Shown piece by piece: positions 28,155-35,728 of a DNA stretch of 64,000 nt. The notes under the pieces are model-generated. The model was not told the DNA's origin and ran no database searches. It worked only from the letters and a program-made list of their open reading frames with translations. This DNA is from Synechococcus sp. UW105 (lineage in GTDB: Bacteria > Cyanobacteriota > Cyanobacteriia > PCC-6307 > Cyanobiaceae). The stretch covers positions 310,001 to 374,000 of the forward strand of contig NZ_UCNN01000030.1 of NCBI RefSeq assembly GCF_900473935.1. Direction: 5' to 3'. Made by a program: the position numbers and the translations under genes. The stretch's first letter is position 1. Every line of letters begins with the position of its first letter.

Positions 28155-29165
28155 TCATTTCCAGCCCGCTTCTGCCATCATCCGGATCGCCATCGGCTGA
28201 TATTGGCTCAATTGCGAGATGGTGACCGAGTCCGGGGTAAAAGCACCGAAACGGGTGACATACCCAGAGGTATTGTTAACAGATACTGGGTGCTCAAACG
28301 TTGGCAAAGCCAACAAGGCACTACCCTTTGGCGAGGCTAAAAATTCAACCAATCGGATCGCATTATTCTTATTTTTTGAGTACTTAGCTACGGCAGCAGC
28401 GCTAATATTAACGTGGGCAGGATCAGGGATAAAAACTCTAACGCTATTCGCTAATTTCTGATCCTTGTTGCCATTGACGCCGGCCAGCATACGGGAGACG
28501 TAATAGTGATTAACAATCCCAATCCCACATTGACCCTGAGCAACCGCACGGACCAATGAGATATCACCAGGGAAGTAGGGCTGGGAAACATTCGAGATCA
28601 TGCCTTTCAACCAGGCCTTGGTAGCATCTACACCACGCAGCGCAATCTGGTCCGCCACGAGAGACTGGTTGTATACATTCTGGCGATTACGCAAACAAAC
28701 CTTGTTCTTTAAAAAAGGTTTTGACAAGTCTGCATAAGTCTTGAGCTTGGACATTGGCACGATCTTGGAGTTAACCACCATCACGCGCAGTCGCCTTGAC
28801 ACTCCGAACCAACGTCCGCTGGGATCGCGATAACGAGCAGGAACGTCTCGCTTCAAGGCAGCAGAATTAATCGGCGCAAATAAACCAGCCTTGGCCGCAT
28901 TATTAATGCGAGCTGCATCCACCAGAAGGATCACATCAGCCTTGGAATTAGATCCCTCACGGCGCAAACGCTCAACAAGGGATGCTCCCTTACTCTCCAA
29001 CAAACGAACTTTGATGCCAGTCTGATCGGAAAAAGCCTTGAAGACCTGGCGATCAGTGTTGTAGTGACGACCGGAATAAACACGAACTTCTTCAGCGGAG
29101 GCAGCGGGGATTGCGAGCGAAGCCGGCATCAGCAATGCGAAAAAACCCGTCAGGCAGCGATTCAT
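28155..29165 (-). CDS. idiA: Iron(III) ABC transporter periplasmic binding protein (IdiA/FutA type)
   Basis: Iron-deficiency-induced Fe(III)-binding protein of 336 residues. The signal peptide is MNRCLTGFFALLMPASLAIPAASA, from the ATG at 29165. The mature protein starts EEVRVYSGRHYNTDRQVF, whose His/Tyr, together with the Tyr pair in GIGIVNHYYVSRML, matches the tyrosine-rich iron site of the FutA family. The membrane and ATPase subunits (futB, futC) are not adjacent. It is divergent from the PiuC-like gene with 97 bp between starts. Base composition turns visibly more AT-rich from this gene rightwards to about 35.9 kb. Confidence 0.93.
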   Translation of the reverse strand: MNRCLTGFFALLMPASLAIPAASAEEVRVYSGRHYNTDRQVFKAFSDQTGIKVRLLESKGASLVERLRREGSNSKADVILLVDAARINNAAKAGLFAPINSAALKRDVPARYRDPSGRWFGVSRRLRVMVVNSKIVPMSKLKTYADLSKPFLKNKVCLRNRQNVYNQSLVADQIALRGVDATKAWLKGMISNVSQPYFPGDISLVRAVAQGQCGIGIVNHYYVSRMLAGVNGNKDQKLANSVRVFIPDPAHVNISAAAVAKYSKNKNNAIRLVEFLASPKGSALLALPTFEHPVSVNNTSGYVTRFGAFTPDSVTISQLSQYQPMAIRMMAEAGWK

Positions 29166-29262
29166 CGAAAAATCGGGGGAGGATGTTACCATCAAAGCCA
29201 CGATCCGAGCAAAAAACGAATCATTAGGCACATTTCAAGCGTACAAAAAGCACGAACCATAA

Positions 29263-29931
29263 GTGGACAGTCTACAAATTGAGATCTTCACTGCCAAGGA
29301 ATGCGAAGCCATTCGCCACAAGCTTGAACATCTGGAGGAAGGCCAATGGGTCGATGGCAAGCAAACCGCTGGGAGCCATGCCAAGGACATCAAAAAAAAC
29401 CTACAGCTGAAGCCATCAGATCCACTGACGGAGTCGATCGTTGCTGAGGTCCACAGCAGATTAAAAAAACAGATGGCGATCAAAAGCTTTTGCTTACCGA
29501 AAAAATTACATCACACACTGATCAGCAAAACAACCAGAGATGGTGGCTACGGCCAACACGTAGACAATGCATTCATGACAACTGGTAGGGCGGATATTTC
29601 CTATACGGTGAGCCTAAGCAACGAGAAAGAGTACGAGGGTGGCGAACTCGAGATCCTCGACACCACCGAAACGAATACCTACAAGTTAAAGGAAGGCCAC
29701 GTTTTCATTTACCCAAGTTGCTACTTGCACAGTGTCAGACAAGTGCGTGCGGGTACACGCTACGCCTGCGTTGGCTGGATCGAAAGTTACATGGCAAGCC
29801 ATGAGATGCGCATGAATCTATTTAACCTCGAATCAGGAGCACGTTATCTTCTGGCGGAAAGAGGGCGCTCGGAGGCTCTAGACAGAATCTTCCTGGCACA
29901 TGCCAACATTCTTCGAACACTTGGAGGATGA
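29263..29931 (+). CDS. piuC: Fe(II)/2-oxoglutarate-dependent hydroxylase (PiuC-like)
   Basis: A 222-residue PKHD-type hydroxylase. The iron-binding triad is visible as GGYGQHVDNAF (His-X-Asp) and YPSCYLHSVRQVRAGTRYACVGW (distal His, and the Arg that holds 2-oxoglutarate). PiuC proteins are typically Fur-controlled and sit beside iron uptake genes, as here beside idiA. Start is GTG at 29263. The substrate is unknown; a link to siderophore or outer-membrane iron uptake is known only by association. Confidence 0.9.
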   Translation: MDSLQIEIFTAKECEAIRHKLEHLEEGQWVDGKQTAGSHAKDIKKNLQLKPSDPLTESIVAEVHSRLKKQMAIKSFCLPKKLHHTLISKTTRDGGYGQHVDNAFMTTGRADISYTVSLSNEKEYEGGELEILDTTETNTYKLKEGHVFIYPSCYLHSVRQVRAGTRYACVGWIESYMASHEMRMNLFNLESGARYLLAERGRSEALDRIFLAHANILRTLGG

Positions 29932-30003
29932 GTTAAAAGCAGCATTCGTAGACAGACGCCAGGCAGAAGATCACTTAGAATTGAATTTTAAACTTTGGTT
30001 CTG

Positions 30004-30240
30004 ATGCCAAACAAAACTGCGCTCGGTCTATTGATTGCAGCCTCTGCATTGATGGCAACTGGCGCCCCTGCAAACGCAGATTTACCCAGTGGCGAACTCG
30101 AAGGTGGTTACCAGGAGTGGACCACTGATCAAGATCTCGATGCGGAAGCAACGAAAGATGCAAAGCTCAAGAAGACGGAAGCCGCGGCTGAAGATGAAGG
30201 AGTCTGCATCCCAATCGGAGAAGGCGAAAACTGCTGGTAA
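30004..30240 (+). CDS. Small secreted acidic protein
   Basis: A 78-residue protein with a clear Sec signal peptide (MPNKTALGLLIAASALMATGAPANA) and a short acidic mature part containing two Cys near the end (EGVCIPIGEGENCW). ATG at 30004; a TTG three codons upstream is less likely. It sits between piuC and the porin gene and ends at a strong terminator. I do not recognise a family. A periplasmic role in iron stress is suggested only by position. Confidence 0.6.
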   Translation: MPNKTALGLLIAASALMATGAPANADLPSGELEGGYQEWTTDQDLDAEATKDAKLKKTEAAAEDEGVCIPIGEGENCW

Positions 30241-30260
30241 GCCGACGATTTCAAGCAGAA

Positions 30261-30286
30261 GAGGGGGGCGTTAGCCCCCCTCTTTT
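30261..30286 (+). terminator. Intrinsic terminator after the small secreted protein gene
   Basis: GAGGGGGGC / GCCCCCCTC, a nine-base-pair perfect stem with loop GTTA, followed by TTTT. It begins 21 bp after the stop at 30240. Confidence 0.85.
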
Positions 30287-30304
30287 AATGCCAAATTTCA
30301 GCAC

Positions 30305-30331
30305 AAAAAAAAGGAGAGGCATAGCCTCTCC
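30305..30331 (-). terminator. Intrinsic terminator of the porin gene
   Basis: On the minus strand GGAGAGGC, TAT, GCCTCTCC is followed by eight T residues. It lies 26 bp after the porin stop and faces the terminator of the convergent gene. Confidence 0.88.
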
Positions 30332-30356
30332 TCCAATCGAAATTCAGATCGAACGA

Positions 30357-32084
30357 TCAGAACTTGAAGGTGGTTTGCACCAGGCCACCAAAGGTGCTGA
30401 AGGTGTCGGCACCATGACCACCGTACTTGTTGCTAGTACCGGTCTTTTCACCAAAGGGACGGCTGAGGTAGAAGAGAGCTGGTGTGATGGAAACGTTATC
30501 AGTGACTTTGAAGTCGTAATAGAGTTCAAAAGCCATGTTTCCGTCATCAGGAGTACCGTCTTTCTGAGCGGTTTTCCACTGAGGCTCGCCAACAGCGAAG
30601 CCAAGACGGTTGCCTTGGATGAAGGCATCCTTCCAGTTCAGACCAACGAGCCAACCCTGGGATTGGGTGCGACGGGTGTCCTTCTTATTAGCCTTTGTCA
30701 GGGCGTCAAATGCGGCTTTGGTGTAGACGCAATTCTGAGACGCCTTGGCATACTTGCCTTTGCAGACAAAGTCTGGATTGTTGAAGGCAGTGATGCTCCA
30801 ACCAGCACTGATGCTGGGGATCCAACCACTTTCAGAAGGCTGCCAGAACGCATTCAGGTTGAACTGATTAGCGTCATCAAAACCACCCGAAGACGCACCA
30901 AGAGGTGTGCCGGCGCCACCAACGGTCATGCCCCTTTGTGAGTAGGCATAGGCAGCAGAAACTTGCCACTGAGCGTTGCCGTAGGCAATCTGGCTGAGGA
31001 ACTTACCTTTGCTGGTGTCGGTCATGATGCCGCCACCGTCACGAGCATTGGCCTTCATGCCGTTTTTGGCGACATAGTTGGCACTGATCTTCAGCTTGGG
31101 ATCACTGAAGTTGGAGTTACGATTGCTGATCCAGTTGATACCAGCACCGGGTGAAGTGCTTGCACCATAGGCGCCGTAATAGCCGCCCAGCTTGAACTGC
31201 TTCAGCACATGCCTGTAGACGCTAGGTGTAGCGGCAAGCATGTAGTAGTTTTCGATCAGGGGACCAACGTAGGCCCTGAAATCACTACCGATGGGGAACT
31301 CATACCAGAGCTTGTCAATCTTCAGATAGTTGGCGCTGCTCTTGGAAGCTTCAATCTGGGTTTGCTTCTTGGTGTAGCCACTACCAGAGAAAGCGTTCGT
31401 ATTGAAATTACCCGTTCTGAGGCGGGTGTAGAGCAAATCCTTACCCGTGAAGCTGGTATTCAGGTTCAGGGTTGCGCGGTAGGAGAAGGTGAACGCCGTG
31501 TCACCTAGGTAGTCATTGGTGTAGAGAGGCTTACCATCTTTGTAGGGGGTCTTGCCGTCCTTATCCGTTTGATAGGCAAAGAGATTGTCGGTCTCATCAC
31601 CACCGTAAGAGGTGGCGCCCATGGTCATTTCGACCTTACCGGTGAGCTTGGTGGTGGTAGAGAACTGGGTGGCTTCCAGTTCGCCAACGCGAGCTTCCAG
31701 ACCGTCAACGCGGCCCTTGAGGATGGCGAGTTCACGCTCGAACTCTTTCATCAGGCGCTTCAGCTCGTCGGTCACTTCAGTGATCCGGTCGAGGCAAGCG
31801 TTCAGCAGTGCGGCCGCTTCAAAGCGGGTCATCGCACGGTTGCCGCGGTAGGTGCCGTTCGGGTAGCCGGCGACGCAGCCGTAGCGCTCGACCAAGTTGG
31901 ACAGAGCTTGGTAGGCCCAGTCGGTCGGATAGACATCCGAGAACTGGGTGATGCTGGTGACCTGCTCGCCAGAAGCGGCGTAGTCAGACACACCGTTGAT
32001 GTTCAGGTCGCTGGCGTTTGCAGCCACAGGAGCCAAAAGGCCCAAGGCAGCAGGAGCAACCAGCAATTGCTGGAAGAGTTTCAT
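30357..32084 (-). CDS. SLH-domain outer-membrane porin (cyanobacterial Som/OprB type)
   Basis: Major cyanobacterial-type porin of 575 residues. Order: signal peptide (1-24, MKLFQQLLVAPAALGLLAPVAANA), a single SLH domain (about 40-100: FSDVYPTDWAYQALSNLVER, then YPNGTYRGNRAMTRFEAAALL) that anchors to the cell wall, a short coiled coil (about 105-140, MKEFERELAILKGRVDGLEARV), and a C-terminal beta-barrel ending in aromatic TTFKF. The ATG at 32084 has GAGGA seven bases upstream. Such porins are the general solute channels; some are iron-regulated. Placement among iron genes and a Fur-like site at 32124 suggest that here. Confidence 0.93.
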   Translation of the reverse strand: MKLFQQLLVAPAALGLLAPVAANASDLNINGVSDYAASGEQVTSITQFSDVYPTDWAYQALSNLVERYGCVAGYPNGTYRGNRAMTRFEAAALLNACLDRITEVTDELKRLMKEFERELAILKGRVDGLEARVGELEATQFSTTTKLTGKVEMTMGATSYGGDETDNLFAYQTDKDGKTPYKDGKPLYTNDYLGDTAFTFSYRATLNLNTSFTGKDLLYTRLRTGNFNTNAFSGSGYTKKQTQIEASKSSANYLKIDKLWYEFPIGSDFRAYVGPLIENYYMLAATPSVYRHVLKQFKLGGYYGAYGASTSPGAGINWISNRNSNFSDPKLKISANYVAKNGMKANARDGGGIMTDTSKGKFLSQIAYGNAQWQVSAAYAYSQRGMTVGGAGTPLGASSGGFDDANQFNLNAFWQPSESGWIPSISAGWSITAFNNPDFVCKGKYAKASQNCVYTKAAFDALTKANKKDTRRTQSQGWLVGLNWKDAFIQGNRLGFAVGEPQWKTAQKDGTPDDGNMAFELYYDFKVTDNVSITPALFYLSRPFGEKTGTSNKYGGHGADTFSTFGGLVQTTFKF

Positions 32085-32123
32085 GAAGGTCCTCACACAA
32101 AAGCGCATTAAGCGCTGCGCAGA

Positions 32124-32138
32124 AGATAATCATTGGCC
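32124..32138. promoter_or_regulatory. Fur-box-like site upstream of the porin
   Basis: AGATAAT, C, ATTGGCC compared with the 7-1-7 Fur box TGATAATnATTATCA: six of seven matches in the left half and four of seven in the right. It ends about 40 bp upstream of the porin ATG, where a repressor site would be expected. Only moderate similarity. Confidence 0.35.
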
Positions 32139-32491
32139 CGGGCCCTGGTTAGAACAAAAACAACAACGTGGGTCCCAAGGCTTAACAACACCTCGCCTCA
32201 ATTGACCGCCCCTAAAGGAGCATTTGATACGAAGCCAGGGATGGGCAGCGTTTCGATGGGGCTGGATGCGCCAAAGCTCCTATGCACCGATTGATCAAAG
32301 CCTGCTTGGTGCTCCTCGGAGTGCAGGTGCTGGTTGGGCTGATGCTTGTGAGACAACCCACACAAAACCCCAGACTTCCAGTCTCGCAGCAAAGTCCCTA
32401 GTCGCAGAGGGGTTTTGGCACGAAAAGGTGTCGCATAAAGCCCACCAAGGCCGCCCATTGAGCACAGAGGCAGCCGCAACAAGGCATTGAT
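32139..32491. other. Intergenic stretch without a supported gene
   Basis: Short open frames on both strands cover parts of this stretch, but none has a start with a ribosome-binding site, a signal peptide or a recognisable family. I read it as the divergent promoter region between the porin and the Crp-family regulator at 32569. Confidence 0.5.
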
Positions 32492-32510
32492 ATTGAGAAT
32501 CGCTCGCGAG
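32492..32510. promoter_or_regulatory. Fur-like half-palindrome (distal site) before the Crp-family regulator
   Basis: The left half reads ATTGAGAAT, identical to the half-site of the perfect palindrome at 43443; the right half is degenerate. It forms a 10-bp inverted repeat (TATTGAGAAT ... ATTCTCAATA) with the proximal site at 32540-32549. Confidence 0.4.
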
Positions 32511-32529
32511 AACAGCCTGGTTCATGTAT

Positions 32530-32548
32530 ATTGCAATGGATTCTCAAT
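32530..32548. promoter_or_regulatory. Fur-like site (proximal) before the Crp-family regulator
   Basis: ATTGCAATG, G, ATTCTCAAT: the right half is a perfect ATTCTCAAT, the left half matches at five of nine positions. It ends 20 bp upstream of the start at 32569, well placed for repression. Together with the site at 32492 it suggests iron control of this regulator gene. Confidence 0.45.
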
Positions 32549-32568
32549 AGCTTTAACGGTTTCTCGAC

Positions 32569-33162
32569 GTGAGCTTCCGCTTCTTACCTGACGACCCCAG
32601 TTCATCGATCAGGATCCCCTCTGGCCAAACGGTCCTGATCAATAGTGATGACCATTCAGACTGCATGAAGCTGAATGTGCTGGAAGGGATCGCCAGGGTT
32701 TATTGCCCATGCGAGGAAACCGAGGGCATGACCCTGGCCTTCCTGCAAACTGGGGACCAACTCAGAACAGACTGCCTCTGCAGCGAAGGTGTCTGCGTCG
32801 AAGCGTTGACAGACCTGCGCTTTGAAACCAAGTCAAACGTTCCATCCAACACGGGTTACGACTCTGTGAATGAATGGACCCTGCAACTGTTGCGGATCAG
32901 GCATCTCGGCCAAGCCGAACATCGTCTGCATGCCTTGCTGAGCTTGCTTGTCAACAGACTTGGCAAACGCTATGGCGAATGGTGCAATCTCCCTTTCCGG
33001 TTAACCCATGAACGAATCGGTGAATTAATCGGCTCAACACGAGTGACATCGACTCGCCTGATGTCGAAATTACGCAATGGCGACATGATCGTGACCAGCG
33101 CGAGCAAACAGGAGATCAAGCTCTCGCCCCAGTTGATCGACTCAAGCCCTATTTCATTCTAA
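32569..33162 (+). CDS. Crp/Fnr-family transcriptional regulator
   Basis: A 197-residue protein from GTG at 32569 (the GTGAGCTTCCGC start). The N-terminal sensor is short and poorly conserved and contains four Cys in the segments VYCPCEETEG and DCLCSEGVC, which could bind a metal or a cluster. The C-terminal winged helix is evident: FRLTHERIGELIGSTRVTSTRLMSKL. No cAMP-binding cassette is visible. Fur-like sites immediately upstream and a ferritin gene downstream suggest a role in metal homeostasis (inference). Confidence 0.8.
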   Translation: MSFRFLPDDPSSSIRIPSGQTVLINSDDHSDCMKLNVLEGIARVYCPCEETEGMTLAFLQTGDQLRTDCLCSEGVCVEALTDLRFETKSNVPSNTGYDSVNEWTLQLLRIRHLGQAEHRLHALLSLLVNRLGKRYGEWCNLPFRLTHERIGELIGSTRVTSTRLMSKLRNGDMIVTSASKQEIKLSPQLIDSSPISF

Positions 33163-33204
33163 AAGTGAACGATATCTCTCACTCAAAATATTGCTATTCA
33201 GACA

Positions 33205-33462
33205 ATGCACAAAAACAACTATAATCACCTGATTTGGTATCAGGAAAAGCTAGCCACAAGGCATAGCTTATGCGACAACAACAAACTAAGATCCAGACTG
33301 GCGAATGAGTTGCTTAAAATCAACCAAGAGATTCTTGGCAACTGTCTTGTTGAGGACAGCAGCAAAATCAGCCTAGAGAAACTGTTTGAAAACGAGAAGC
33401 AAAAACGTAGCAGTCTTAGGCTGTTCTCTGGGTTTGGCCAGCGCGAATCTCTCCGTCGATAA
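33205..33462 (+). CDS. Hypothetical small protein
   Basis: An AT-rich 85-residue frame ([20 protein letters not shown] and onward), charged and mostly helical by appearance. It follows the Crp-family gene by 40 bp and its 3' end overlaps the convergent ferritin gene by 47 bp. No family recognised. It may be real but could be a chance frame. Confidence 0.35.
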   Translation: MHKNNYNHLIWYQEKLATRHSLCDNNKLRSRLANELLKINQEILGNCLVEDSSKISLEKLFENEKQKRSSLRLFSGFGQRESLRR

Positions 33463-33994
33463 TCAACAGGCCAGTCGGATCATTCTTGGCAAAACGAACG
33501 CGTCCAGAGATATAGGCGTATTGGTCTTCAGACTGAGTTTGCTTTTCAACTAGGGGGTCGAGGAACACAGTTGTACGTGTATCGCTTTCCCTTTCTGCGA
33601 TTTCATACACATGTTGAATCGAACTTGTGGTGTCCGATTCAATTTTAAATGCATTATTAACCAATTCCTCCAGAGAGTCCCATGCCTGCCTTGGCCTGTC
33701 GAGGGAATCAAGGGCAGTAGACTGTCCACGCGCAATCAAATATTCGGAAAATTGCACGGCATGCAACTTTTCATCGACTGACTCTGCAGCAAAAAACTTG
33801 TAGAAACCCGAAAGCTCATGTTCAGCACACCAAATCGACATGGCAAAATAAGCCATTGAGGCTTGGAGCTCAAGATTCAGATGCTGTTGTAGAGCAGAAA
33901 CAAGGCTCTCACTCATTGGCTCAGCAGCATACCGTCCATTTGGACCCGTGATCAATTGCTGACCAGCGGTGGATGGGAAGGCAATGTCTGTCAT
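33416..33994 (-). CDS. ftn: Ferritin (SynFtn-like)
   Basis: Iron-storage ferritin of 192 residues from the ATG at 33994 ([14 protein letters not shown]). The four-helix ferroxidase core is recognisable: [30 protein letters not shown], then [12 protein letters not shown] (ExxH, about Glu75/His78), and [16 protein letters not shown] in the fourth helix. The C-terminus [15 protein letters not shown] and the overall pattern closely resemble the prokaryotic, animal-like ferritin SynFtn described from a coastal marine Synechococcus (recalled resemblance, not an alignment). An N-terminal stretch of about 25 residues precedes the core. An inverted repeat at 34012 sits in its promoter. Confidence 0.92.
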   Translation of the reverse strand: MTDIAFPSTAGQQLITGPNGRYAAEPMSESLVSALQQHLNLELQASMAYFAMSIWCAEHELSGFYKFFAAESVDEKLHAVQFSEYLIARGQSTALDSLDRPRQAWDSLEELVNNAFKIESDTTSSIQHVYEIAERESDTRTTVFLDPLVEKQTQSEDQYAYISGRVRFAKNDPTGLLIIDGEIRAGQTQRTA

Positions 33995-34011
33995 AAGCAA
34001 CTTCAGCGCGA

Positions 34012-34038
34012 ATCATTTGATACTACATCAATAATGAT
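34012..34038. promoter_or_regulatory. Inverted repeat between ferritin and the Cys-rich peptide gene
   Basis: ATCATTTGAT, five bases, ATCAATAATGAT: two arms that are reverse complements apart from a two-base insertion. It is 18 bp upstream of the ferritin start and about 60 bp upstream of the peptide start, so it could be a shared operator. AT-rich dyads of this type resemble Fur- or Crp-family sites. Confidence 0.35.
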
Positions 34039-34098
34039 GGCCGATAAGTGAGGCGTCAAGTAACAAAGCGCACTCTTGTGCGATATCGACCATCTATA

Positions 34099-34293
34099 AT
34101 GAGAGTCAATAGCAAAGCGAAGCGACTCGTGCCGATTTCTGATGGGCTTGGTATCGCGCAGACAGACCCAACAACGACAAGCCAGGGCGCAAAAAGAACC
34201 AACCTTCAACCGTCAAGCCATAAAAAAAAGGGATGCAAACGATCCAAATGTTCCAAATGGAAGGGAAGCAAATGCAAATGTGGTCGTGAGTAA
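34099..34293 (+). CDS. Lys/Cys-rich small peptide
   Basis: A 65-residue frame from ATG 34099 (upstream ATG at 34048 also possible, 81 residues). Its last 23 residues, KKKGCKRSKCSKWKGSKCKC then GRE, carry four Cys among many Lys. The spacing (C-x4-C-x7-C-x-C) could bind a metal ion, somewhat like a minimal metallothionein, though it is not a known family to me. The gene lies head-to-head with ferritin and just before a convergent Crp-family gene. Real coding status is unproven. Confidence 0.4.
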   Translation: MRVNSKAKRLVPISDGLGIAQTDPTTTSQGAKRTNLQPSSHKKKGCKRSKCSKWKGSKCKCGRE

Positions 34294-34297
34294 CTGA

Positions 34298-34915
34298 TTA
34301 ATCGATCAATTGACCACAGAATCGGTTATGCCGATTCATCAGCTCTTCAGACACAATCAGTCCTTCGCCATTCGCAGATAGATCTAAAATTCCATGTTCT
34401 CTGAGCGCGAGCATGTAGCGAGTAACGGTTGAACGGGTGCAGCCCAATAAATTAGAGATTTTTTCGTGACTTAACAAAAATGGTAAGAAATACTCCTCTT
34501 TTCTCCTAAAGCCAAAGCGTGATGTAAGAGTACAAATCAAACGCTCAATCCTCAAAGAAGTCGATTTCGAGGTCACAATCATATTCATAATCAAAGGCCA
34601 GTTTCCGAATGTATTTAGGTGACAATTGCAATTCGGATCAAGTTCACGCTCCTGATCCGAGAGACACAAAGCCAGCTCGGAATACGTTAGGGCCTCAATC
34701 CTTACGTCGAACTCCTCATAAAAAAGGGCTGATATCCTTAATTTATTTTCTGCGTAAAAACCAACAGTGCTCGACTCGTCCGTAAATTTATTGTGAAGAG
34801 CTAAGCGAACAATCCCTTTGTTGATCAAGAGCAAATAGTCTTTATTGGCAACACCGGGCTCAATTTCCTCGAGCCTGAGTGTTTGAGCTCGTTTAACAGT
34901 GAGCGAACGTATCAA
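34298..34915 (-). CDS. Crp/Fnr-family transcriptional regulator
   Basis: A 205-residue protein with a degenerate sensor domain and a C-terminal winged helix, FLLSHEKISNLLGCTRSTVTRYMLAL. Cys residues occur in CNCHL within the sensor. Like the regulator at 32569 it lacks the cAMP-binding cassette. The sequence is AT-rich compared with flanking housekeeping genes. It flanks the ferritin/peptide pair on the far side from the other Crp-family gene, so the storage gene is bracketed by two related regulators. Confidence 0.8.
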   Translation of the reverse strand: MIRSLTVKRAQTLRLEEIEPGVANKDYLLLINKGIVRLALHNKFTDESSTVGFYAENKLRISALFYEEFDVRIEALTYSELALCLSDQERELDPNCNCHLNTFGNWPLIMNMIVTSKSTSLRIERLICTLTSRFGFRRKEEYFLPFLLSHEKISNLLGCTRSTVTRYMLALREHGILDLSANGEGLIVSEELMNRHNRFCGQLID

Positions 34916-35004
34916 AAGGCCTAGCTTGCTATATATATTTCAGCAGACTCAAATCAACTACGAAGAATCATTTGATCATGGCAGGCGTGATCAATGATAC
35001 AAGG

Positions 35005-35205
35005 TTAGAGTTTTTCGATTTTCATCCAAAGCACCTGAGAGGCTTGATGCTGCTCGGTCAATAACTCATAGAATTCATCCGTAAGCGCTTGTGCACCTTG
35101 ATTATTCTCGTCTAGGCTGAGATTGCTGACACGGTGAATACACCAGTCGGTGAGTCGTGTGATCTGCTGTATGCGTTTTATTTTTGGGCAATCCGTAAAG
35201 TCCAT
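35005..35205 (-). CDS. Hypothetical 66-residue protein
   Basis: MDFTDCPKIKRIQQITRLTD and onward, ending QASQVLWMKIEKL; helical and soluble by appearance. No family is recognised. It is preceded by about 90 bp of AT-rich sequence after the Crp-family gene. Coding character is moderate. Confidence 0.4.
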   Translation of the reverse strand: MDFTDCPKIKRIQQITRLTDWCIHRVSNLSLDENNQGAQALTDEFYELLTEQHQASQVLWMKIEKL

Positions 35206-35581
35206 GCAAGGCCTTTAATCGAATCCGATTCTTGCATTGTTTGTCGGTGAGCGGTCAATCACTGCTACCCACTCTTGGCATAACAAGCACAAGTAAGAGG
35301 GTCATTTCTTACATCGCCAAAACCAAGCGATTGGATGGCAAAAGATCTGGCCTTCCTGTCAAGCGATCTTCTAAGTTAACTGCCCAATCTCTACACTTTG
35401 CAGCATCTCAATCTTGCCCAGCACAGCGAAACAGGATGATCGAACTGTTGAAACCAATTCATTTCGATCAAGTTGATTTTGATCCAGGAGGTGGAAAGCC
35501 CAATCACCATCCATCATCTACAAAATACCCACCTCTTGATCGATCAAGATACAGCAGCGATGCTTCGAAGAAGCCATCTCT
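35206..35581. other. Intergenic region without a supported gene
   Basis: A 124-codon plus-strand frame beginning TTG at 35232 has no ribosome-binding site and a Ser/Lys-rich composition without recognisable features. I see no RNA gene. The notable item is the palindrome at 35582, listed separately. Confidence 0.45.
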
Positions 35582-35616
35582 TTTATCTTCTCTAATCAAT
35601 GATTAGAGAAGATAAA
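35582..35616. repeat. 35-bp perfect palindrome
   Basis: The left arm TTTATCTTCTCTAATCA (35582-35598) is followed by a single A and its exact reverse complement (35600-35616). No T-tract follows on either strand, so it does not look like an ordinary intrinsic terminator. It lies in a gene-poor AT-rich stretch at the right end of the accessory region. Confidence 0.8.
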
Positions 35617-35728
35617 TCAACCAAGTGCTGCGCCTTGATGGGCAAGCATTTCTCAAGTCAATTGAAGGGACTTACGACGACAATATATTTATTTGATACG
35701 CGTTATTTCCAATCACAGCAAAAGAAGG

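Noticed and set aside
29166-29262. Fur box between idiA and piuC
   Set aside because: The best candidate around AATCATTA (29219) matches the 7-1-7 consensus at only about half the positions, too weak to list.
32198-32525. Overlapping short frames between porin and the Crp-family gene
   Set aside because: No ribosome-binding site, no family, and they overlap the Fur-like promoter sites.
35232-35606. 124-codon plus-strand frame from TTG
   Set aside because: No ribosome-binding site; Ser/Lys/Pro-rich product without features; overlaps the 35-bp palindrome.
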